Source: Agrobacterium vitis | GTDB lineage: Bacteria > Pseudomonadota > Alphaproteobacteria > Rhizobiales > Rhizobiaceae | Assembly: GCF_013426735.1 (NCBI RefSeq) | Contig: NZ_AP023272.1 | Location: forward strand, 2,586,501-2,650,500 | Direction: 5' to 3' | Length of the DNA stretch: 64,000 nucleotides | Part shown: positions 44,193 through 54,505 of the stretch, piece after piece | How positions within the stretch are numbered: position 1 is the first letter of the stretch | How the letters are laid out: each line of letters begins with the position of its first letter | Made by a program: the position numbers and the translations under genes | The notes under the pieces: generated by a model | Databases searched by the model: none | Told to the model about the DNA's origin: nothing | The model's input: the letters and a program-made list of their open reading frames with translations, nothing else

Positions 44193-44334
44193 CTTATATA
44201 TTCCCTCACGATGGAATGATAACGCGTTCCTGCATCGCGATGCGGCCACGCTGTTCAATCCGCTTTTCCTAACAGAAAGTAAAAGAAGATGCCTGTGTCT
44301 TCTCGCAGAAACCCACAGGCAATCGCGGCTGCAA

Positions 44335-45627
44335 TCAATCCGGATCGTCTGCCATAACCGGCGAGACCAGCAGCTTGTCGATGCGCCGACCATCCAGGTC
44401 GACGACTTCAAACTTCCAGCCGTTCTTGACGAAGCTTTCGCCTAGCGCCGGAATGCGTTTCAACTCATCCAGCACGTAGCCTGCGACCGTGGTAAAATCC
44501 GGGTCGTCATCCACAGGCACACGGATATGCTCGATAAACTCGTCAATGGGCGTCCAGCCGGCGACCAGATAGGAACCGTCCTCGCGCATCAGCAGGGCAG
44601 GCTCTTCCTCGCCCTCTTCCTGATAGGCGCCGGTAATTGCCTCCAGAATATCGCCTGACGTGATAATGCCTTCGAAATGGCCGTATTCGTCATAGACCAG
44701 CACCATATGCAGGACCGTCTTGCGAATCGACTGGATGATATCGATGGCACCCGCCAGATCCGATACGATCGGCACATCGCTGATAATCGAGCGGATATCG
44801 ACCGTGCCGCCATTGGCCAAGGCATCGTAGAAGTTTTTCACCAGCATGACCCCGACGATTTCATCGGAATTGCCATTGCGCACCGGCAGACGGGAATGCT
44901 GGCTTTCACGCAGAGCCTGGCGGATTTCCTCAATCGTGTCATCGACGCTGATCAGTTCGACATCACGGCGCGGCGTCATAAGACCCCGTGCAGTGCGGTC
45001 CGCCAGGCGCATGACGCCGGAAATCATCTGTGATTCTTCCGATTCGATGACACCAGCACTTTGTGCTTCGGCCAAGACCGTCTTGATTTCCTCATCCGTC
45101 ACCGTGCCAGATGATGCACCTTTCTGGCCGAGCAGCGACAGGACCGCGCGCCCCGAGCCATCCAGCAGCCAGACCAGCGGCAACGAAACTTTGGACAGGA
45201 TCAGCATAGCGCCCGCCATGCGCGAGGCGACCATTTCAGGGTTTCGCAGCGCGATCTGCTTGGGCACCAGTTCACCAACAATCAACGACAAATAGGTAAT
45301 GCCAACCACGACGCAGCCGACGCCGAGCGTATTGGCCAGAGCCTCTGACATGCCTTGCAGCAAAAGCCACTGCGTCAATCGAGCACCGAGAGTGGCTCCC
45401 GAAAATGCGCCGGACAAAACGCCGACAAGGGTAATACCGATCTGCACGGTTGACAGAAAACGACCGGGATTTTCAGCCAATCGGATGGCAACGGCAGAAC
45501 CGCGATGACCGGCTTCGGCCAGAACTCTCAGACGCGCCGGACGGGCGGAGACGACCGCCAGTTCGGACATTGCCAATACGCCGTTCAAGATAGTGAGCAG
45601 GACAACAATGACGATTTCGGCAAACAA
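44335..45627 (-). CDS. HlyC/CorC family transporter-like protein (DUF21-CBS-CorC)
   Basis: The 430-residue protein has an N-terminal DUF21 domain with four helices (EIVIVVLLTILNGVLAMSEL, then LSLIVGELVPKQIALRNPEM), a CBS pair at about residues 215-335 (LMTPRRDVELISVDDTIEEI) and a CorC/HlyC C-terminal domain with FTTVAGYVLDELKRIPALG. Members are linked to magnesium and cobalt efflux or membrane repair. The DUF21 EXPK motif is intact. It is monocistronic. Confidence 0.93.
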   Translation of the reverse strand: MFAEIVIVVLLTILNGVLAMSELAVVSARPARLRVLAEAGHRGSAVAIRLAENPGRFLSTVQIGITLVGVLSGAFSGATLGARLTQWLLLQGMSEALANTLGVGCVVVGITYLSLIVGELVPKQIALRNPEMVASRMAGAMLILSKVSLPLVWLLDGSGRAVLSLLGQKGASSGTVTDEEIKTVLAEAQSAGVIESEESQMISGVMRLADRTARGLMTPRRDVELISVDDTIEEIRQALRESQHSRLPVRNGNSDEIVGVMLVKNFYDALANGGTVDIRSIISDVPIVSDLAGAIDIIQSIRKTVLHMVLVYDEYGHFEGIITSGDILEAITGAYQEEGEEEPALLMREDGSYLVAGWTPIDEFIEHIRVPVDDDPDFTTVAGYVLDELKRIPALGESFVKNGWKFEVVDLDGRRIDKLLVSPVMADDPD

Positions 45628-46456
45628 GCTGTTTCAAATCTCTTAGGAGCCGCATGAATGGCGGCGGGATAAAATCTGTAGCACAAGTCACCGCCGCATT
45701 CCAAATGACTCGCGACAATTTCAATGGATGGTGCTTGGCCATAAAAATACGGTCGCCCGCTTTACCGAAAAAGACAAATCACACGGGAAGACAAAGCATA
45801 TCGGGCCCCAAAATCTCGACGCATCAGGGACTTAAAGTTTTTGCACCGTCTTGAGGGTGAGAATGCGCGAGCGTGTGGAACATCGATATAAAGCGGCAAT
45901 TGAACCGGACAAAAATTCAAGACGCCACCAAAAGCCAACATCAGAAGACATTCATACAATATTTGCCGCGTATAACTGACATTTATCAAGAAAAACAACC
46001 TTAGGATGAGCCCTGCAAAGACCAGGTTGCCTGCCTTCGCTTGAAAACGATGAAGCATTTTTGGTGTTTTTCCGATAATGACATCGCGCTTTCTGTGTCG
46101 TTGTAGCACTCTAGATTTTCCAGATATTGGTGTTCTTCAAGCAGGTCCGATTTCATAAAAGTCACAATAACACGTTGAATGATCAATAGTTTTTATCTGG
46201 ATAATGAAAGCCCACTTCTAAATAATTCAACTTCAGCGACTTAGCCTCGGCATTGCATTTCGCGTGAGACGAAATAACAAAAAAAAATAGTTTGAAATCT
46301 TTAGATAGTTGACCCTCGCATGGCGTCCTATAAAGATCGCCGCAACACCGGATGGGTGCTGTTTAAAGTGTATCCACTTCCAAAATGATGAAACAACCCT
46401 GAATATCTACTGTTTTTAAGAACACCTATAGCCCTATGGGCGCGAAAGGTCTCGGA
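45628..46456. other. AT-rich gap with no supported gene
   Basis: About 830 bp separate the CorC-like gene and the SRPBCC gene. Base composition falls from about 45,900 to 46,430 with several A/T runs. Two minus-strand frames of 115 and 61 codons exist but have mixed composition and no ribosome sites. It may be degraded DNA. Confidence 0.6.
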
Positions 46457-46918
46457 ATGGCATTTTCCATTCGCGTTGATAAACTCATCCAGGCTCAGAT
46501 CAGTCGCGTCTATAAAGCGTTTCTTGACGAGCAGGCTGTTCTACAATGGATGCAGAGGAAGGACTTTACCTGCCAACCGCTTCATTTCGATGGACGCGAA
46601 GGTGGCGGTTACAGGATTCGTTTTAGCAGCACCACGTCAGATTTAAGCTACGTGATGATTGGCGAATTCGATGAATTGGTCCTCAATGAGCGCATTCGCT
46701 ACACAGAAAGAATGGATGACCCGTTCTGGACTGCGCGGGTCGAGACCGTCATCCAGTTGAAACCGACAGCAAGAGGAACGGACCTGTCAATCGTTCAATC
46801 CGGTATTCCGGATACGGTATCGCAAGAGGGAGTCCGACTGGCCTGGGACGAATGTCTGCGACAGCTTGCCTGCCTGGTCGAACAGTTGACTGAGAGCCTC
46901 CACGCGCGAACGCGATAA
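46457..46918 (+). CDS. SRPBCC/AHSA1-like domain protein
   Basis: The product has 153 residues from ATG 46457, which has AAAGG seven bases upstream; an in-frame ATG at 46436 has no ribosome site. The AHSA1 fold is shown by IQAQISRVYKAFLDEQAVLQ and WMQRKDF at the start, GGGYRIRFSSTTSDLSYVMI and ERIRYTERMDDPFWTARVET in the middle, and the final long helix. The family binds hydrophobic ligands. It is isolated beyond an AT-rich gap; the ligand is unknown. Confidence 0.82.
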   Translation: MAFSIRVDKLIQAQISRVYKAFLDEQAVLQWMQRKDFTCQPLHFDGREGGGYRIRFSSTTSDLSYVMIGEFDELVLNERIRYTERMDDPFWTARVETVIQLKPTARGTDLSIVQSGIPDTVSQEGVRLAWDECLRQLACLVEQLTESLHARTR

Positions 46919-46948
46919 TTTATCTTTTGGCTATTTCCGTAACAAACG

Positions 46949-47758
46949 TCAGCCTGCTGCCACGCGCAGGCCGAAACCCTGCATCAGCCGATGGGTGGAA
47001 AATACCGGCTGGCCTGACGTGAAGACCGCGAAATCGTAGTCGTCCGAATGCGCGCACTCGTCCACAACAGGCACCAGACGCCGCGCCTGGCGGGCGATGG
47101 CTTCCGCTGGGTCAAGCCAATCCACCGGCCAGGGAGCCAGTTTGCGGAAAACGTTGGCAAGAAACGGATAATGGGTACAGGCGAGCACGACGATATCGGT
47201 CTTCGCGCCTTGTTTTTCGATGAAACACGGCGCGATCTCGGCATTCAGCACTGCCTCTTCCACCGGCTCACCGCGAATATAGGCTTCAGCCAGCCGGGCC
47301 AGATGTTGAGAGCCGACAAGGTTGACCTCGCACTGGCTGGCAAAGGACTGGATCAGATCGCGCGTATAGGCGCGCTTGACGGTGCCAGGGGTTGCCAGCA
47401 CGGAAATCAGGCCGGACCGGCTGCGCTCGGCGGCTGGCTTGATGGCGGGGACGGTGCCGATAAAGCGCATGCCGGGAAAGGCTTCGCGCAGCGCGGCACC
47501 GGCCAGCGTGAAGGCCGTGCTACAGGCAACGATCACCGCCTCAGGATCATATTGCGCCAGAAGAGAGGCAAACAAGGAGACGATCCGCGCTTTGAGCGGC
47601 TCTTCCTCCCAATTGCCATAAGGGAAACCAGCGTCATCAGCGATATAGATAAAGCCGCGCTCCGGCATCAGCACCCGGGCTTCACGCAGGACGGTCAAGC
47701 CGCCAATACCGGAATCAAACACCAGAATCGGCTTTAGTTTAGTCCTGATCTCGTTCAT
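46949..47758 (-). CDS. murI: Glutamate racemase
   Basis: The product has 269 residues from ATG 47758, the normal MurI length. It makes D-glutamate for peptidoglycan. [19 protein letters not shown] and [14 protein letters not shown] (second cysteine, Cys194) match the family. The first catalytic cysteine is Cys79 in [10 protein letters not shown]; the usual motif is CNTA, so the substrate-contact Asn is Ser here. It overlaps the end of trmJ by 20 bp. Confidence 0.92.
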   Translation of the reverse strand: MNEIRTKLKPILVFDSGIGGLTVLREARVLMPERGFIYIADDAGFPYGNWEEEPLKARIVSLFASLLAQYDPEAVIVACSTAFTLAGAALREAFPGMRFIGTVPAIKPAAERSRSGLISVLATPGTVKRAYTRDLIQSFASQCEVNLVGSQHLARLAEAYIRGEPVEEAVLNAEIAPCFIEKQGAKTDIVVLACTHYPFLANVFRKLAPWPVDWLDPAEAIARQARRLVPVVDECAHSDDYDFAVFTSGQPVFSTHRLMQGFGLRVAAG

Positions 47759-48599
47759 GCCCGCTACCATCAGCTTCGTCCCTCTCAATGCCGTCCACTG
47801 CGTCGCCCTCCAAAGGCGCTCCAGCGCCGCGCGGATTGCGGCGGGAGAAGCGGTCGAGTGACGAGACGACGCCACGCATGACATTGATTTCCGGTGAAGT
47901 GAAACCACGTCGCGTCAGCACGGCGCGCAGATTGTCGATCATTCGTGCCTTTTTATGGATCGGGCGGAAATATCCCCTGGCATCGAGCGCATCCTCCATA
48001 TGCTCGAACAGGCCGATAACTTCTTCCTTACTGGCAGGCAGTTGATCGACGCCCTGAAACGGCGTCTGGGTGACATCGTCCATGGTGGATTTCATCCACT
48101 CATAGGACATCAGCAGCACGGCCTGAGCAATATTCAGCGACGCAAAAGCGGGATTGACCGGAAAGGTGACAATTTCATCGGCCAAGGCCACATCCTCATT
48201 CTTCAGGCCGGATTTTTCACGCCCAAAAAGAATTCCGGTTTTTTCACCAGCCAGAAACCGGGTTCGCAAAGTTGAGGCCGCCGTCACCGGCGAGGCAACA
48301 GGCTTGAAATTGTCCCGTTGGCGAGCCGTGGTCGCATAGACGAAATTCAGATCGGCCAGTGCTTCTTCCAGCGTATCGTAAAGCTTGGCACCATCGATGA
48401 CATGATCGGCCTTGGATGCGGCGGACCGGGCTTTTTCCGAGGGCCAGCCGTCACGGGGATTGACCAGACGCAGCTCCGCCAGCCCGAAATTCGCCATGGC
48501 ACGGGCCACCATGCCGATATTTTCGCCCAATTGCGGTTCCACCAGAATAATCGCCGGTCCCTCGGCGATAAGCTCGCGCTCGCTGTTTGTGCCTGCCAT
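47739..48599 (-). CDS. trmJ: TrmJ-type tRNA/rRNA 2'-O-methyltransferase
   Basis: The product has 286 residues from ATG 48599, with AGGAAAGG four bases upstream. It has the SPOUT motifs [20 protein letters not shown] near the N-terminus, [20 protein letters not shown] in the middle and [20 protein letters not shown] at the knot, matching TrmJ, which methylates position 32 of tRNAs. A C-terminal dimer helix and a polar tail follow. It overlaps murI, so the two are translated together. Confidence 0.9.
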   Translation of the reverse strand: MAGTNSERELIAEGPAIILVEPQLGENIGMVARAMANFGLAELRLVNPRDGWPSEKARSAASKADHVIDGAKLYDTLEEALADLNFVYATTARQRDNFKPVASPVTAASTLRTRFLAGEKTGILFGREKSGLKNEDVALADEIVTFPVNPAFASLNIAQAVLLMSYEWMKSTMDDVTQTPFQGVDQLPASKEEVIGLFEHMEDALDARGYFRPIHKKARMIDNLRAVLTRRGFTSPEINVMRGVVSSLDRFSRRNPRGAGAPLEGDAVDGIERDEADGSGHERDQD

Positions 48600-48820
48600 G
48601 GCGCCTTTCCTGCAATTATTCACTAACCCTGCAAATTTACGCCTGCATGGGCATAAACAGCCCAAAATGCAAGAGGCGGAAGGCAAAGCGCACTCAAGCT
48701 AAAATGAAGTCCACACGCGGCTTCCTGTTTGCCTTGGCTTGCGAGAATGCTATAGGCAACTCCGGTCATATGGACAGAGACGCGGTCGAATTAAAGCCGC
48801 CCTATCGATGAGGAAGACTT

Positions 48821-50035
48821 ATGCAAAAGATCAAGGTTGCCAACCCGGTCGTCGATCTCGACGGCGATGAAATGACCCGTATCATCTGGCAGTTCATCAA
48901 GGAAAAGCTGATCCTTCCCTATCTCGATCTCGAGATTGAATACTACGACCTCTCGGTAGAAAACCGCGATGCAACCAATGACCAGGTGACGATCGATTCA
49001 GCCCACGCCATCAAAAAGCACGGCGTCGGCATCAAATGCGCCACCATCACGCCAGACGAAGCCCGCGTGAAGGAATTCAACCTGAAGGAAATGTGGAAAA
49101 GCCCGAACGGCACGATCCGCAACATCCTCGGCGGCGTTATTTTCCGCGAGCCAATCATCTGCAAAAACGTACCCCGCCTCGTCCCCGGCTGGACCCAGCC
49201 GATCGTCGTCGGTCGTCACGCCTTCGGCGACCAGTACAAGGCAACCGACTTCAAATTCCCCGGCAAGGGCAAGCTGACCATCAAGTTCGTCGGCGAAGAC
49301 GGCCAGGTCATCGAGAAGGACGTGTTCGACGCACCGTCGGCAGGTGTGGCCATGGCCATGTACAACCTGGATGATTCGATTCGTGATTTCGCCCGTGCTT
49401 CGATGAACTACGGCCTGATGCGCAAATGGCCGGTCTATCTGTCCACCAAGAACACCATTTTGAAGGCCTATGATGGTCGCTTCAAGGATATTTTCGAGGA
49501 AGTCTACCAGGCCGAATTCAAGGCTCAGTTCGACGCCGCCGGCATTACCTATGAGCATCGCCTGATCGACGACATGGTTGCCTCTGCACTGAAATGGTCC
49601 GGCGGCTATATCTGGGCCTGCAAGAACTATGACGGCGACGTGCAGTCGGATACGGTTGCGCAGGGCTTCGGCTCGCTCGGCCTGATGACCTCGGTTCTGC
49701 TGTCGCCGGATGGCCGCACGGTGGAAGCCGAAGCCGCCCACGGCACCGTGACCCGTCACTACCGCCAGCACCAGAAGGGCCAGGAAACCTCGACCAATTC
49801 CATCGCCTCGATCTTTGCCTGGACCCGTGGCCTCGCGCACCGCGCCAAGCTGGACGACAATGCCGAACTGGCCAAGTTCGCCCTCACCCTTGAAAAGGTC
49901 TGCGTTGACACTGTCGAAGCTGGCTACATGACCAAGGATCTGGCGCTGCTGATCGGTCCCGACCAGCCGTGGTTGTCGACCACCGCCTTCCTCGACAAGG
50001 TTGATGAAAACCTCCGGGCTGCCATGGCTGCCTGA
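48821..50035 (+). CDS. icd: NADP-dependent isocitrate dehydrogenase
   Basis: The 404-residue TCA cycle enzyme oxidises isocitrate to 2-oxoglutarate. It is the eukaryotic-like subfamily II form, as in other alphaproteobacteria: [20 protein letters not shown] at the start, [20 protein letters not shown] for substrate binding and [20 protein letters not shown] for NADP. Length is normal. A terminator hairpin follows at once. Confidence 0.97.
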   Translation: MQKIKVANPVVDLDGDEMTRIIWQFIKEKLILPYLDLEIEYYDLSVENRDATNDQVTIDSAHAIKKHGVGIKCATITPDEARVKEFNLKEMWKSPNGTIRNILGGVIFREPIICKNVPRLVPGWTQPIVVGRHAFGDQYKATDFKFPGKGKLTIKFVGEDGQVIEKDVFDAPSAGVAMAMYNLDDSIRDFARASMNYGLMRKWPVYLSTKNTILKAYDGRFKDIFEEVYQAEFKAQFDAAGITYEHRLIDDMVASALKWSGGYIWACKNYDGDVQSDTVAQGFGSLGLMTSVLLSPDGRTVEAEAAHGTVTRHYRQHQKGQETSTNSIASIFAWTRGLAHRAKLDDNAELAKFALTLEKVCVDTVEAGYMTKDLALLIGPDQPWLSTTAFLDKVDENLRAAMAA

Positions 50036-50052
50036 GCCGTCACACGCTTTGC

Positions 50053-50078
50053 AAAACCCGGCCACCGCGCCGGGTTTT
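50053..50078 (+). terminator. Terminator of icd
   Basis: AAAACCCGGC pairs with GCCGGGTTTT around CACCGC. It lies 18 bp after the icd stop. Confidence 0.9.
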
Positions 50079-50237
50079 CGCGTTATAGGGAGAGCCATTG
50101 AAAATGACTTTCCGTATTTTACTGTCGAATATCTCAAGCCTTTCACACATTTGGGATATTCGAAATTCTTATCAGGCGAAGATCCTTGAGCGTCTTTGCG
50201 CCTTCGTATTCTATGATTTTTTGGGGAAGAGAGCACC

Positions 50238-50861
50238 ATGACCGAGCAAGTCGTTTTATACACCAATCCCATGTCCAGAGGGCGCATCGTTCGCTGGATG
50301 CTGGAGGAAATAGGCCAACCCTATCAGACCGAACTGGTCGCCTATGGTCCCGCGATGAAGGCAGCGGCCTACACCGCCATCAACCCACTGGGCAAGATCC
50401 CGGCTATCCGCCACGGCAAAACCGTGGTGACGGAAACGCCAGCCATTCTTGCCTATCTGGCCGATGCTTTTCCTGAGGCGGGCCTTGCCCCTGATCTTGG
50501 CAACCGCGGCAGCTATTATCGCTGGCTGTTCTTCACTGCAGGTCCGGTGGAAGCAGCCGTCATTGGCCAGGCCTGTGGCTTCGCCGTCCCTGAAGAGCGC
50601 CGCGGCATGGTCGGCTACGGCAGCATTGATACCATGATGGATGTGGTTGCTTCGGCAATTGCCGCCGGCCCGTATATTGCTGGCGAAAACTTTAGTGCTG
50701 CCGATCTTTATCTTGCATCGCATCTGTCGTTCTCGCTGAGGGTCAACAGCGTGCCAGCACGTCCGGTCTTTACCGATTACATTGCCCGGATGACCGATCG
50801 CGATGCCTACCGCCGTGCGAGCGAAATCGACGCCGAAGCCCAGGCAGCCGCCACCGCATGA
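50238..50861 (+). CDS. Glutathione S-transferase family protein
   Basis: The 207-residue protein has a thioredoxin-like N-terminal domain with VVLYTNPMSRGRIVRWMLEE at the start, the cis-proline region NPLGKIPAIRHGKTVVTET and a helical C-terminal domain with IAGENFSAADLYLASHLSFS, the GST N-capping box. The Ser in NPMSRGR is the likely catalytic residue, as in beta- or theta-like bacterial GSTs. Monocistronic. Confidence 0.92.
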   Translation: MTEQVVLYTNPMSRGRIVRWMLEEIGQPYQTELVAYGPAMKAAAYTAINPLGKIPAIRHGKTVVTETPAILAYLADAFPEAGLAPDLGNRGSYYRWLFFTAGPVEAAVIGQACGFAVPEERRGMVGYGSIDTMMDVVASAIAAGPYIAGENFSAADLYLASHLSFSLRVNSVPARPVFTDYIARMTDRDAYRRASEIDAEAQAAATA

Positions 50862-50912
50862 CCGTGAGTTTCAGATCCGATTGAACACATCGGACCTCTG
50901 ATGAAACAGAAT

Positions 50913-50945
50913 GTGCCAAGCGCCCTCAAAGATGGCGCTTGGCAT
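50913..50945. terminator. Bidirectional terminator between GST and cyclase genes
   Basis: GTGCCAAGCGCC (50913-50924) pairs with GGCGCTTGGCAT (50934-50945) around CTCAAAGAT. It lies between two convergent genes; T-runs are short, so strength is moderate. Confidence 0.75.
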
Positions 50946-50971
50946 TCCCCTTACCAGCAATTTTCAACACG

Positions 50972-52213
50972 TCACGATAGTTCAGGTACCGCCGCTGGTT
51001 TTGCACCGGTAAGCGAGATGACGGCCGCCATCCCCTCCTCCGGTTTCTGCGCCACGGCTTCCTCCGCAGCGCTCAAAATACAACGATCCCGTCCCTGATT
51101 CTTAGCCTGGTAAAGCGCTGCATCCGCCCGGAGAGACACCGCATCCAGATCCGCGCCAGCTTTGACCACCTCATGCATGCCGATACTGATGGTCATGGTG
51201 ATTGTCGCGTCACGCCAGGGTGTGGTGAGCCGGGCAACGGATTGCCGCAACCCATCGCAAAAGGCCAGCGCTTCACCACCTGTCATTTGCGGCATGAACA
51301 AAGCAAACTCTTCCCCGCCAAGCCGGCCAAACACCATGTTCGCATCGAGTTGCTCGATCATCGTTTTCCCGAAGGCACACAAGGCTGCGTCCCCTCCGGC
51401 ATGTCCATGCGCATCGTTGATGTATTTGAAATGATCGAGGTCGATCAACGCCAGAACACCAGCATTCTTGTGCATTTGTGACTGGGCACGCTCATAAAAA
51501 GCGCGGCGATTGAGAACGCCGGTCAGCATGTCGATCTCGGAGGCGTGCTTATACTGCATCAGGCTTCGATGGCTGCTGAGCGCAAAAATGCCAATCCCCA
51601 ACCCGAGGCTGTTGACATATAGAATAAAGGTAACAACCGGAACCCATGGCGTTTGGGCAACACCGCCAATCTCGGTGACCGGCCAGATCATCACCAGCGG
51701 AATGCGCATCAACATCACAAAGCCGTAGGACAGCAGCATGAAGATAATGACGAGGCGAACTGGAAAATGGTCACGCTTCCAGCCGGACCAAATCGAAGTG
51801 ACCAAAGCGCTGAGCTGCGCAACGGTCAAAATTGTGTAGAGGACGATTCTGTAATCCGGATTGGCCGAAAAAATATTCACTCCAAAATAGCATAGGAGCC
51901 AAATCGCAGTTATTGCGACCACAAACCACCGGCAACGAGAAAATCCATCGAAGATCCTAAACCCAACCCAAACCAGCCCAGACCCTAAAAGCACCAGTGC
52001 TCCACCAACGCCGATACCAAGAGATTCAGGAACGATACCGCGCAAAGCCTGCAAGCATGTACCGATTGAAACACACCAAAAACCGATACTCCACATACCC
52101 AACTGGTTGGATTTACGGTCGAAAAACCAACTGATACTCATCAGGACAGAATTCAAGGTCCATCCGACCAGGAGGCAGATCATCAGCGTTGGAATATTGA
52201 AGAGTAAAACCAA
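50972..52213 (-). CDS. Membrane-bound diguanylate cyclase
   Basis: The 413-residue protein has about six helices in the first 220 residues (IPTLMICLLVGWTLNSVLMS, then ALRGIVPESLGIGVGGALVL) and a GGDEF domain from about residue 240: DMLTGVLNRRAFYERAQSQM and the active site GRLGGEEFALF. GGEEF is a normal active variant that makes cyclic di-GMP. No RxxD inhibitory site is seen in the expected place before GGEEF, so product feedback may be absent. It is monocistronic. Confidence 0.93.
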   Translation of the reverse strand: MVLLFNIPTLMICLLVGWTLNSVLMSISWFFDRKSNQLGMWSIGFWCVSIGTCLQALRGIVPESLGIGVGGALVLLGSGLVWVGFRIFDGFSRCRWFVVAITAIWLLCYFGVNIFSANPDYRIVLYTILTVAQLSALVTSIWSGWKRDHFPVRLVIIFMLLSYGFVMLMRIPLVMIWPVTEIGGVAQTPWVPVVTFILYVNSLGLGIGIFALSSHRSLMQYKHASEIDMLTGVLNRRAFYERAQSQMHKNAGVLALIDLDHFKYINDAHGHAGGDAALCAFGKTMIEQLDANMVFGRLGGEEFALFMPQMTGGEALAFCDGLRQSVARLTTPWRDATITMTISIGMHEVVKAGADLDAVSLRADAALYQAKNQGRDRCILSAAEEAVAQKPEEGMAAVISLTGAKPAAVPELS

Positions 52214-52591
52214 GAGATGTTAACCCAAAAAACGGTTGCCTTGTCACGCCCCACTCCTGCGGAGAAGAAATATTTCTGCACCCAGCGGCCTTAAATAATA
52301 TTTACAATTATCGCCTGTTGCTCACTAAAAATCCATCGGCGAATGATATTCGAGCCGATTTCTCTCATATAGAGAAAATTCGACTTAAAAATCGGCAATA
52401 CAACTACAAAAATCACCTAAATTATAGATCCGTTATTCTCGTTATTGGTTCATTTAAAAAATAAACACCTAATGATTGCCCTTCTTTGCTCAACAGAAGA
52501 CATAAGCAACATCAAGAAAAACTACCCATACGTGCAATGTCGGTCACGTCAAAGCTCGACCTAGACGGACGACTGCATGATTTAAAATCAT
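52214..52591. other. AT-rich gap upstream of cyclase gene
   Basis: About 380 bp upstream of the cyclase gene are AT-rich without a supported gene. The stretch probably holds the cyclase promoter. Confidence 0.55.
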
Positions 52592-52627
52592 AAAGGCATC
52601 GCGCATGTGAAAATGCGCGATGCCTTT
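52592..52627 (-). terminator. Strong hairpin, likely terminator of tannase-family gene
   Basis: AAAGGCATCGCGCAT (52592-52606) and ATGCGCGATGCCTTT (52613-52627) form a perfect 15-bp stem around GTGAAA. It lies 65 bp after the stop of the minus-strand esterase gene. Confidence 0.85.
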
Positions 52628-52692
52628 ATAACAAAACCGCTATCGGCCTGAAAAGGGGACAGCTGGCTCCCGGTCCGATGTTTTCATTTATC

Positions 52693-54363
52693 TTAGCGGC
52701 ATTTGAAGTGGATGGAATCCGAGCCGGCAGCGGCTTGATCGTAATGAGCAGTCAGGGGATAGGGGCAGTAAATATAGCGACCCGGTGTAAGTGCTGCCCC
52801 CTCCTTGTTGTCCTTGGTGATCCCTGCGGATACCGGACCGGGTGCCGCGCCCTTTTCCACCCAGGCGACAAGCGGTGTGAAGAAATCAAAATCGTCGTAT
52901 GAGGGGCCACCCGCCCCGTGCGGCATGCCGGGAATACGGTAGAATTTGACGAAATCACCCGCCTTGCGACCGTTATTACTGTCGAGTTTGCGATACCATT
53001 TGACCGTATCGAGCACTGAAAATACCGGATCGGCATTGCCATGAAAAACAATCATCTTATGGCCCGCCGCTTTAAATGCCTTCAAATGCGGATTGGCGCT
53101 ATCGGGCGGTATCATGAAGTCTGCGGCGGATTCTGTGAACGGGCCAGATTTTGCAAAAATCTTCGGCGCATCCCGGTCGAAATCAAAGTCAAGCAAAAAC
53201 TTTTGCAGATCCTCCGGCGTTCCATTAACCGGCACGGGCGGCGTGGTGAAGATCTGAGCCAGCGAACCAGCCCCCATCACAGCAATGATCGGTTTGCCGC
53301 CCCAAGCTGCAACAGGGCTCTGCAATTTCCAAAGACGCCAATTGGCAGACCCCATGCCCGGGTCCCAATCCCAATTGCTGTACAGCGCATGGCCCTTACT
53401 GTTTCTCGGGCCAGCATGGCTGGCACGAAGGGCGGCGATCTGGTCCTGGCTAAGACAATCCGGCTGTTTTTCAGCCTTGCAGGCTAGGGAGGCGAGATTG
53501 AAACGGCTCTGGCAGGCATCCGCATTGCCGACAACCCCATCGACCCGACCGTCCAAGGCATCGCAGGCGGAAAGAATGCCCTTGGCAAGAAGCGCCATGT
53601 CGGCGGGAGAAAAGGCTTTGGCGATATCCTGATCGACCTTGGCCCAGGACTGCACGTCCCATGCATGCTGAAGAGCGGCTTTAGGGAGATTAAAACCGGG
53701 ATAACCGACCAGCAGACCATCGAACTGATCCGGCAGCCTTGTGGCGGCCATCAGCGCATGGCGGCCACCATTTGAACCGCCTATGCCGTAGCGAAAGGCA
53801 ATCTTTTGTCCATAATACTGTTCCACCAATTGCATGGCCAAGGGGTTGAGCTTGGCGACGGCACTGTAGCCATAATCCTGGCGGGCAACCGGGTCGAAGC
53901 CAAAGGCAGCTGAACCGGCGAGCCCTTTATCGGAAAAAGCCGCCTCATCATGACCGGCATCGCTGGAGACCACCGCATAGCCACGGCTGAGCGCATTGTC
54001 CGCCTTGTTGCCGCCAAGCAACGGGCCGGTGGCGGCCAAAACCTTGCCGTCATTACCTCCGTTGAACTGATGGACGAAACGGCCATTCCAATCGTCCGGG
54101 AGCCGCATTTCGAAGTGGATGGCATAGGCTCTGCCGTCAATACCCTGATGAGCTGCCAGCTCCCCCTGGATCAGGCAATGGCTGCGTGGCATCTCGGCAT
54201 TGCCAGGAACGGATTTTGCCTCAGTTATGGTCAGTTCGGGCGGATGCCCACCGCTATTGCTGATATCGCCGCATGTGCCAGCGGCATAGGCGCCAGCTGC
54301 ATACATAAATGATGGAAACATCAGAGCCGCAAACACCGCGCTCCGCACAGCAAATATTGACAT
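52693..54363 (-). CDS. Secreted tannase/feruloyl esterase family protein
   Basis: The product has 556 residues from ATG 54363, which has GGGAGGAATTC upstream. A Sec signal peptide (IFAVRSAVFAALMFPSFMYA) is followed by the tannase fold: MQLVEQYYGQKIAFRYGIGG near the nucleophile GIGGSNGGRHALMAATRLPD, and late DPVFSVLDTVKWYRKLDSNN plus PGMPHGAGGPS with the His. Members split ester bonds of plant phenolics such as gallate or ferulate esters. It fits a plant-associated bacterium. Substrate is not known. Confidence 0.9.
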   Translation of the reverse strand: MSIFAVRSAVFAALMFPSFMYAAGAYAAGTCGDISNSGGHPPELTITEAKSVPGNAEMPRSHCLIQGELAAHQGIDGRAYAIHFEMRLPDDWNGRFVHQFNGGNDGKVLAATGPLLGGNKADNALSRGYAVVSSDAGHDEAAFSDKGLAGSAAFGFDPVARQDYGYSAVAKLNPLAMQLVEQYYGQKIAFRYGIGGSNGGRHALMAATRLPDQFDGLLVGYPGFNLPKAALQHAWDVQSWAKVDQDIAKAFSPADMALLAKGILSACDALDGRVDGVVGNADACQSRFNLASLACKAEKQPDCLSQDQIAALRASHAGPRNSKGHALYSNWDWDPGMGSANWRLWKLQSPVAAWGGKPIIAVMGAGSLAQIFTTPPVPVNGTPEDLQKFLLDFDFDRDAPKIFAKSGPFTESAADFMIPPDSANPHLKAFKAAGHKMIVFHGNADPVFSVLDTVKWYRKLDSNNGRKAGDFVKFYRIPGMPHGAGGPSYDDFDFFTPLVAWVEKGAAPGPVSAGITKDNKEGAALTPGRYIYCPYPLTAHYDQAAAGSDSIHFKCR

Positions 54364-54505
54364 GAATTCCTCCCAGAATATGCCGAGCAAGGTAATCCCG
54401 TCAGCGGGCTGGCGTCAATATTGGTAGGCAAGACAAACCATTTTCTTTTTTCCTTGCCGCGCTCACACCCTTGACGCAAGGCGCTGCGGATCGCAGATAA
54501 GCGGC

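Noticed and set aside
45762..46186. Two minus-strand frames of 115 and 61 codons in an AT-rich gap
   Set aside because: They have mixed composition, no ribosome site and no recognisable domain.
48998..50287. 429-codon minus-strand frame opposite icd
   Set aside because: icd is certain from its conserved motifs; the opposite frame is a shadow.
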